64,000 nt of DNA from an uncultured Porphyromonadaceae bacterium (lineage in GTDB: Bacteria > Bacteroidota > Bacteroidia > Bacteroidales > Muribaculaceae). Shown in pieces: positions 59,085 through 64,000 of this stretch (position 1 is the stretch's first letter; the number at the start of each line of letters is the position of its first letter). The stretch lies in the NCBI GenBank assembly GCA_947567425.1, contig CANOLV010000003.1, positions 87,832 to 151,831 of the forward strand, written 5' to 3'. Made by a program: the position numbers and the translations under genes. Below the pieces are notes generated by a model. The model worked only from the letters and a program-made list of their open reading frames with translations. It searched no databases and was not told where the DNA came from.

Positions 59085-61673
59085 TTATTCTTCTTCCTGT
59101 GAAGCTTCATCCATAAGCTCGTCATCGGATTCCAAAGCGTCGTCCGACTCCTCGATTTCTTCCGGAATCATCTCCAATTCGCTCTGTTCGCTTTCTGCCA
59201 CGAGTATATCCTGATCTACTTCCTCTTCCGGATCTGAATCCACACAGCATACGGATGCGATCTCGTCGTTGCGCTTGTCGAGGTTGATTAGGCGAACGCC
59301 CATTGTGGCTCGTCCCTGAACCTTAATAGCAGAAACATTCAGACGAAGCACTATGCCCGACTTATTGATTATCATCAGGTCATTCTCATCGTTTACAGAA
59401 TTTATTGCCACGAGTTTACCGCTCTTGTCGGTCACATTCAGAGTCTTGACTCCCTTTCCTCCGCGGTTCGTGATTCGATATGCATCCAGGAGCGAACGTT
59501 TTCCGTAACCCTTTTCCGAGATGACCATTACGGTATTCTGAGTGTCGGGCGACATACATATCATTCCTACGACTTCATCTTCGGGACCGTCAAGGCGCAT
59601 ACCGCGTACACCTGTGGACACACGTCCCATGGAGCGTACTTTGCTTTCATGGAAGCGAATGGCACGGCCATTTTTGTTGGCCATAAGTATCTCGGCATTT
59701 CCGTCGGTCAGTTCCACACCGATCAATTGATCTCCCTCGCGGATCACAATCGCGTTGACACCTACCGTGCGCGGACGTGAATACGCTTTAAGCGAAGTCT
59801 TCTTTATGATGCCCTGCTTGGTGGCGAATACAAGATTGTGGGAATTGACAAATTCTTCATCCGTCAGCGTCTTGATTCGGATGACTGCATTGACTGCATC
59901 ACCCGACTCGATGTTGAGCAGATTCTGTATGGCACGGCCTTTGGCATTCTTGGCGCCTTCGGGCAAATCGTAGACTTTGAGCCAATAGCAACGCCCTCTC
60001 TGCGTGAAGAACAGCAGATAATTGTGCATTGTGGCCGGATATATATGCTCGATGAAATCTTCGTCACGGGTATCGCTGCCCTTAGAGCCTACTCCGCCAC
60101 GATTCTGTGCACGGAACTCGCTCAGCGGAGTGCGTTTGATATATCCCATGTGCGAGATGGTTATAATCATATCGTCGTCGGCATAGAAGTCCTCGGCATT
60201 GAAGTCGCCGGCCATATAGTCGATGTCAGTCTTTCGTCCGTCGCCATATTTTTCCCTCACTTCCACGAGTTCCTTCTTTATAAGCTCACGGCATTCATGT
60301 TCGTCGCTCAATATGAGGTTCAACCGCTCGATGAGCTTCTGCAGCTCCTCGTACTGTGCATAGAGTTTGTTCTGTTCAAGTCTGGCAAGGTCGCGAAGCT
60401 TCATCTCGACGATAGCAAAAGTCTGAGCTTCGGAAAGTCCGAAACGTTCAGAAAGTGTGGCACGGGCCGCATCGGCAGATTCGGCACCGCGGATTATGGC
60501 TATCACCTCTTCGATATTCTGTGAAGCAATAATCTTGCCCTGAATGATATGGGCCTTTTCCTCAGCCTTGCGCAGTTCAAAGCGGGTGCGTCTTACCACC
60601 ACATCATGTCTATGGGATATGAAAGCTTCAAGCAGTTCCTTTAGGTTCAGTGTCTTAGGACGACCGTTTACAATAGCCACATTGTTCACGCTGAACGACG
60701 ACTGCATAGCTGTCATCTTATAAAGCTTGTTAAGGACCACATTTGCATTCGCATCGCTCTTAAGGCGTATCACGATTCGCATGCCCTTATAATCGCTCTC
60801 GTCGTTGATGTCGGCAATGCCGTCGATCTTCTTTTCATTTACAAGATTGGCTATATACTCTATCAGTTCGGCTCTGTTTACATTGTATGGAATCTCCGTC
60901 ACGATTATATCTTCGTGGTTGGCATTAGACTCCACTTCGGCCTTTGCCCGTATAAGTATACGGCCGCGTCCGGTCTCGAAAGCCTCTTTGACGCCGTTAT
61001 AACCATATATGATACCTCCGGTCGGGAAGTCGGGAGCCTTGATATATTCCATCAGTTCCGGAATCGTCAATTCGGGATTGTCAATCAGCGCAATCGTGGC
61101 ATTGATCGATTCGGTAAGATTGTGAGGTGGCATATTGGTTGCCATTCCGACGGCAATACCCGAGGTGCCGTTGACCAGCAGATTCGGTATCCTCGTCGGG
61201 AGCACGGTAGGTTCCACTCGCGAATTGTCGTAGTTAGGCTGGAAATCGACAGTTTCCGAATCAATGTCGGCAAGCATCTCCTCGCCTATTTTGTCGAGCC
61301 GCACTTCGGTATAACGCATTGCGGCGGCTCCGTCGCCGTCGACCGAGCCAAAGTTACCGTGTCCGTCGACCAATGTATATCTGAGAGCCCAAGGCTGAGC
61401 CATGCGCACCACTGTTCCGTAGATGGACGAGTCGCCGTGCGGATGGTACTTACCCATCACCTCACCCACGCAGTTAGCTGACTTCTTGTGGGGATGATCG
61501 GAAGTGTTTCCCATCTCGTTCATACCAAACAACACACGTCGCTGTACCGGTTTCAGTCCGTCGCGGACGTCCGGCAATGCACGCGAGACAATCACCGACA
61601 TCGAATAGTCGATGTAGGCCGATTTCATTTCATTCTCAATATCAATCTTAAGAATCCTATCTTCTTCGAGCAT
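59085..61673 (-). CDS. gyrA: DNA gyrase subunit A
   Basis: Breakage-rejoining subunit of gyrase, 862 residues. The N-terminal winged helix holds MRYTEVRLD with the active-site Tyr; the quinolone region is [15 protein letters not shown], with Ser82 and Gly86 at the places of E. coli Ser83 and Asp87. Six beta-pinwheel repeats follow, with NRGGKGVK as the GyrA box, and the tail is strongly acidic (residues after about 815), as in gyrases that regulate wrapping. It is full length. Confidence 0.98.
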   Translation of the reverse strand: MLEEDRILKIDIENEMKSAYIDYSMSVIVSRALPDVRDGLKPVQRRVLFGMNEMGNTSDHPHKKSANCVGEVMGKYHPHGDSSIYGTVVRMAQPWALRYTLVDGHGNFGSVDGDGAAAMRYTEVRLDKIGEEMLADIDSETVDFQPNYDNSRVEPTVLPTRIPNLLVNGTSGIAVGMATNMPPHNLTESINATIALIDNPELTIPELMEYIKAPDFPTGGIIYGYNGVKEAFETGRGRILIRAKAEVESNANHEDIIVTEIPYNVNRAELIEYIANLVNEKKIDGIADINDESDYKGMRIVIRLKSDANANVVLNKLYKMTAMQSSFSVNNVAIVNGRPKTLNLKELLEAFISHRHDVVVRRTRFELRKAEEKAHIIQGKIIASQNIEEVIAIIRGAESADAARATLSERFGLSEAQTFAIVEMKLRDLARLEQNKLYAQYEELQKLIERLNLILSDEHECRELIKKELVEVREKYGDGRKTDIDYMAGDFNAEDFYADDDMIITISHMGYIKRTPLSEFRAQNRGGVGSKGSDTRDEDFIEHIYPATMHNYLLFFTQRGRCYWLKVYDLPEGAKNAKGRAIQNLLNIESGDAVNAVIRIKTLTDEEFVNSHNLVFATKQGIIKKTSLKAYSRPRTVGVNAIVIREGDQLIGVELTDGNAEILMANKNGRAIRFHESKVRSMGRVSTGVRGMRLDGPEDEVVGMICMSPDTQNTVMVISEKGYGKRSLLDAYRITNRGGKGVKTLNVTDKSGKLVAINSVNDENDLMIINKSGIVLRLNVSAIKVQGRATMGVRLINLDKRNDEIASVCCVDSDPEEEVDQDILVAESEQSELEMIPEEIEESDDALESDDELMDEASQEEE

Positions 61674-61768
61674 ATCAATAATATGTAATTACCTAAATTC
61701 CAAAGCCGCTCCCGGCAGACGGACATGCAGTCTTGACCACCGGTATGTGCAACCATGCAAAAATCATA

Positions 61769-61776
61769 CAAAGATA
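61769..61776 (-). promoter_or_regulatory. Minus-7 box of gyrA
   Basis: TATCTTTG on the minus strand fits TAnnTTTG and lies about 95 bases before the gyrA start, leaving a fairly long leader. Confidence 0.55.
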
Positions 61777-61930
61777 GCAATTTTTTATCAATCCACATCA
61801 ATCTCACGCATTATTATATAATTAGGTGTTTCTATTACGCTTTACTTACGCCAGTCAAGTCTGGGAACCCTCCAACACATTCGCGTATCTTCCGCGTCGC
61901 AGATTCTTTTACGACGTTTTTTGGGGGATA

Positions 61931-61997
61931 AACTAAATTTTACGTCGATTTATTTGCACAACTAAATATATAGTCCTATCTTTGCCGTAAACTAAAT
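61931..61997 (+). promoter_or_regulatory. Promoter and operators of the second BlaI/M56 pair
   Basis: TTTG (61953-61956) and TATCTTTG (61977-61984), 20 bases apart, form an excellent promoter. AACTAAAT occurs three times, at 61931, 61960 and 61990, in steps of 29 and 30 bases, bracketing the promoter. The second copy is part of ACTA-N6-TAGT and the third of AACT-N8-AGTT. The AACTA core is the same as before the first blaI gene. Confidence 0.78.
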
Positions 61998-62005
61998 TAA
62001 CAGTT

Positions 62006-62386
62006 ATGAAAAAAGGAAGGACAAAACAAGAAATCACCGACAAAGAGGAGGAAATTCTGCAACTGTTCTGGCAAAACGGCCCCCTTTGCGTGCGCGAGCT
62101 GGTAGAGCTATACCCCGACCCCAAACCGCACTTCAACACAGTCTCCACATTTGTGAGAGGACTCGAGAAGAAGGGATTGGTGGCGCACAACGAGACACCG
62201 TCGGCCTACCAATATTACGCCGTGGCAAAAATGGAAGATTTCAGGCGTAAAACATTTGGCAACTTCATAAAGAACTATTTCGGCAACAGCTATCTCGGCG
62301 CAGTGTCGTCGCTCATCGAGGATGAAAAAATCTCCCCCGAAGAACTCAAAGAGCTTATAGAAATGGTGCAAAAGAAAAATTCCTGA
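62006..62386 (+). CDS. BlaI/MecI/CopY-family transcriptional repressor (second copy)
   Basis: A 126-residue winged-helix repressor with ITDKEEEILQLFWQNG and PHFNTVSTFVRGLEKKGLVAH, closely matching the first copy at 19243, including NSYLGAVSSLIEDEKISPEEL against NSYLGVVSTLVKDENISTDEL. It should bind the AACTAAAT sites ahead of it and be removed by the M56 protease encoded 5 bases downstream. Confidence 0.94.
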   Translation: MKKGRTKQEITDKEEEILQLFWQNGPLCVRELVELYPDPKPHFNTVSTFVRGLEKKGLVAHNETPSAYQYYAVAKMEDFRRKTFGNFIKNYFGNSYLGAVSSLIEDEKISPEELKELIEMVQKKNS

Positions 62387-62391
62387 ACATT

Positions 62392-64000
62392 ATGTCAACC
62401 CTTCTTTCCTACTCATTCAGCGTCGCGATCATGCTCGCAGTGCTATATCCAATATATAAGATTGCATTGTCCAAAGAGGGATTTCCCGGCTACAACCGCG
62501 GCGTGCTACTGGGCATATATCTCGTGTCTCTGACATACATGCCCATATACCAACGACTATCGGCACAACCCGACACCGTGGCGGAAACGTACTCATACTT
62601 TCCTGCCGAAGAGATAGCCACAACAACCGCCACCCTGAGCAACACAGAGATTGAAGCCCCGGAAATCGCACAAGCGGCATTCACGGTAGAAAGCGCAAAA
62701 AGAAACGGCGGAGAATTGATGACCGTGCTCCTATGGATATATTCCATCGGAGCTGCGGTTTTAACAGTGCACATAGCCATAATGTGGTTAAAAGTGGCAA
62801 CTCTGATCCGAAGCGGCGTCACCCACCGCTACAAAGGCTATAACCTCGTAGTGATACAGTACAGGAAAATCGCCCCGTTCAGCTGGTTGAATTACCTTGT
62901 CATAAGCGAGGAAGACCTGGAACAGGATGCCGAAATGATAATCCTGCACGAATTGAAGCACATAAAATGCCGGCATTGGGCCGATGTGCTGGTGTCGCAA
63001 TTGGTGATAGCGGCCAACTGGTACAATCCGTTCGCCTGGATGTTGCACAAGGAGTTGCGCTCTGTCCATGAATATCAGGCCGACAGCGCGGTCATCGGCC
63101 ACGGAGTGAACGCATTGGAATACCAGATGCTGCTGATTAAAAAGGCCTCGCTCACATCATATTCTCCGGCGGTCAACAGCTTCAACCAAAGTAAGCTGAA
63201 GGACCGACTGAACATGATGTGGAACCACGACACGAATCCACGGCGCAGATGGCGTGTGGCGGTTATGATACCAGCTTTTGCCATAGGAGTGTTCTTCGCC
63301 AACTGCCCGTTGGTGTCCGAAGCCCGCGACAGCCTGTCTGCATCAGCATGGGACTTCCCGGATGAAGACGCCCCCGGGCCAGAAAAGGTGCAACGCATAT
63401 TTTCGATGGCCCCTGTAAAGATGGATTCGGCTACCGTGGTGATGAGCGACGGCACCAAGCAAAGTGTTAAAATAGAGTCAAAGAAGAGCGCAGGAACCAA
63501 CACCGCCAAAACTAACCGAAGAAATTCATCAGCCAGATCAGCAGCCAAAACTGCCAGTGCCACAAAAAAGGCCACCAACACATCGCATAATACAACCTAC
63601 GAAGAGATTGAAGTCTCGGAAGGGACATACGTATCAATTCCGACCGGCAACGGCGCATCATATTTCGTCGACGGTAAGAGAGTGTCAAAGTCGCAATGCA
63701 CTGATGCCATGCGCAACTCCCCATATCGAATTATTATCGACGACAATACCGTAGAGGTTAAAACTTCAGACGAACATACAATACGACAAGCATATCAGGA
63801 AGTTCAGCGCCAGGCGCAGCTGGCACGGGCCGAGGCTGAGAAGCAACGCCAGGAAGCCCAGCGTCAAGCCCAACAGGCACGAGCCGAGGCTGAGAAGCAA
63901 CGCCAGGAAGCCCAGCGTCAAGCCCAACTGGCACGGGCCGAGGCCGAGAAGCAACGCCAGGAAGCCCAGCGTCAAGCCCAACTGGCACGGGCCGAGGCTG
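62392..64000 (+). CDS. M56 (BlaR1-like) metallopeptidase with long repeat helix (partial)
   Basis: A gene running off the right edge; 536 codons are visible from MSTLLSYSFSVAIML. Membrane segments lie near 5-25, 38-52 and 110-130; the zinc motif HELKH is at residues 186-190, and a last segment near 280-300 leads to the periplasm. After a Ser/Thr/Ala/Lys-rich linker and a short domain (SYFVDGKRVSKSQC, YRIIIDDNTVEV) comes an 18-residue helical repeat rich in Q, A, R and E. Unlike the first M56 protein, no plug or TonB domain is seen before the edge. It should control the BlaI repressor encoded just upstream. Confidence 0.92.
   Translation, partial: MSTLLSYSFSVAIMLAVLYPIYKIALSKEGFPGYNRGVLLGIYLVSLTYMPIYQRLSAQPDTVAETYSYFPAEEIATTTATLSNTEIEAPEIAQAAFTVESAKRNGGELMTVLLWIYSIGAAVLTVHIAIMWLKVATLIRSGVTHRYKGYNLVVIQYRKIAPFSWLNYLVISEEDLEQDAEMIILHELKHIKCRHWADVLVSQLVIAANWYNPFAWMLHKELRSVHEYQADSAVIGHGVNALEYQMLLIKKASLTSYSPAVNSFNQSKLKDRLNMMWNHDTNPRRRWRVAVMIPAFAIGVFFANCPLVSEARDSLSASAWDFPDEDAPGPEKVQRIFSMAPVKMDSATVVMSDGTKQSVKIESKKSAGTNTAKTNRRNSSARSAAKTASATKKATNTSHNTTYEEIEVSEGTYVSIPTGNGASYFVDGKRVSKSQCTDAMRNSPYRIIIDDNTVEVKTSDEHTIRQAYQEVQRQAQLARAEAEKQRQEAQRQAQQARAEAEKQRQEAQRQAQLARAEAEKQRQEAQRQAQLARAEA
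63796..64000 (+). repeat. 54-bp in-frame tandem repeat in the second M56 gene
   Basis: Units begin at 63796, 63850, 63904 and 63958 and continue past the window. Each encodes QEAQRQAQLARAEAEKQR with few changes (first unit QEVQRQ; second has QQARAE). DNA identity between units 2 and 3 is near complete, so the array is recent or homogenised. The predicted product is a long charged helix or coiled coil. Confidence 0.95.

Larger units (their letters stand above)
61674..62005. other. Divergent intergenic region between gyrA and the second blaI gene
   Basis: This 332-base region has no gene. It holds the gyrA minus-7 box (61769-61776, minus strand), a weak hairpin CGTCG/CGACG before a T6 run near 61920 (possible plus-strand terminator), and the promoter and operator sites of the BlaI/M56 pair at its right end. 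Confidence 0.7.

Noticed and set aside
59838-61481. Long open frames antisense to gyrA
   Set aside because: Shadows of the gyrA coding sequence without protein-like composition.
63758-63988. Hydrophobic repeat protein on the minus strand over the 54-bp repeat
   Set aside because: It is the antisense reading of the Q/A/R/E repeat of the M56 protease; the Leu-rich look comes from the repeat's composition.

Overview
The window reads as a chromosomal segment of a member of Bacteroidota, order Bacteroidales; a Muribaculaceae-like gut organism is my inference. The evidence is the run of TAnnTTTG minus-7 promoter boxes typical of the Bacteroidetes primary sigma factor, the lack of obvious Shine-Dalgarno sites, a FeoA-FeoB fusion, a MurF-alanine racemase fusion, two proteins with type IX secretion sorting domains, and lineage families such as DUF4924 and DUF5063. 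Almost everything is core or housekeeping DNA. I saw no rRNA, tRNA, CRISPR array, insertion sequence or prophage.

Layout. 0-2 kb: yicC(partial)-gmk-nadD-DUF5063 operon. 2-6.5 kb (minus): DUF4924 gene, an MFS sugar transporter, a type I pullulanase broken by a one-base frameshift, and a tiny stand-alone sorting-domain protein. 6.7-13 kb: an ABC-F ATPase with one degenerate ATP site, a Dabb protein, a TrkA/TrkH potassium uptake pair, glnS. 13-17.6 kb: TPR protein, putative porin, orphan solute-binding protein. 17.7-19.6 kb: first BlaI repressor/M56 protease pair, the protease carrying plug-like and TonB C-terminal domains. 19.8-22.1 kb: pyrD-pyrK and an HTH regulator, followed by about 0.7 kb of AT-rich, motif-rich non-coding DNA. 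22.9-28.9 kb (minus): uvrA, lytic transglycosylase, type B sorting-domain surface protein, voltage-gated-like channel with an unusual filter. 29-31 kb: a TPR sensor kinase lacking its phospho-accepting histidine. 31-35 kb: superoxide dismutase, HAD phosphatase, two small proteins, a phytase-like phosphatase. 35-45 kb: groES-groEL, ligA-DUF59-lpxH, a small RNA candidate, uvrB-ygiQ. 45-52.6 kb: SanA-like and SIMPL proteins, a small basic protein, then helicase-nspC-glycosyltransferase-radC. 52.6-61.7 kb (minus): feoAB, murF-alr, TPR protein, gyrA. 62-64 kb: second BlaI/M56 pair, whose protease runs off the window inside a 54-bp tandem repeat.

Themes. DNA repair is well represented (uvrA, uvrB, ligA, radC, UvrD-type helicase), as is the cell envelope (LpxH, MurF-Alr, lytic transglycosylase, SanA-like, porin, T9SS substrates). 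The two BlaI/M56 modules appear to use the same AACTA/TAGTT operator core. The most interesting points are the histidine-less sensor kinase, the channel with TTVGCN in place of TTVGYG, the asymmetric ABC-F protein, the repeat-bearing M56 protease, the motif cluster upstream of the HTH regulator, and the short RNA gene between lpxH and uvrB.
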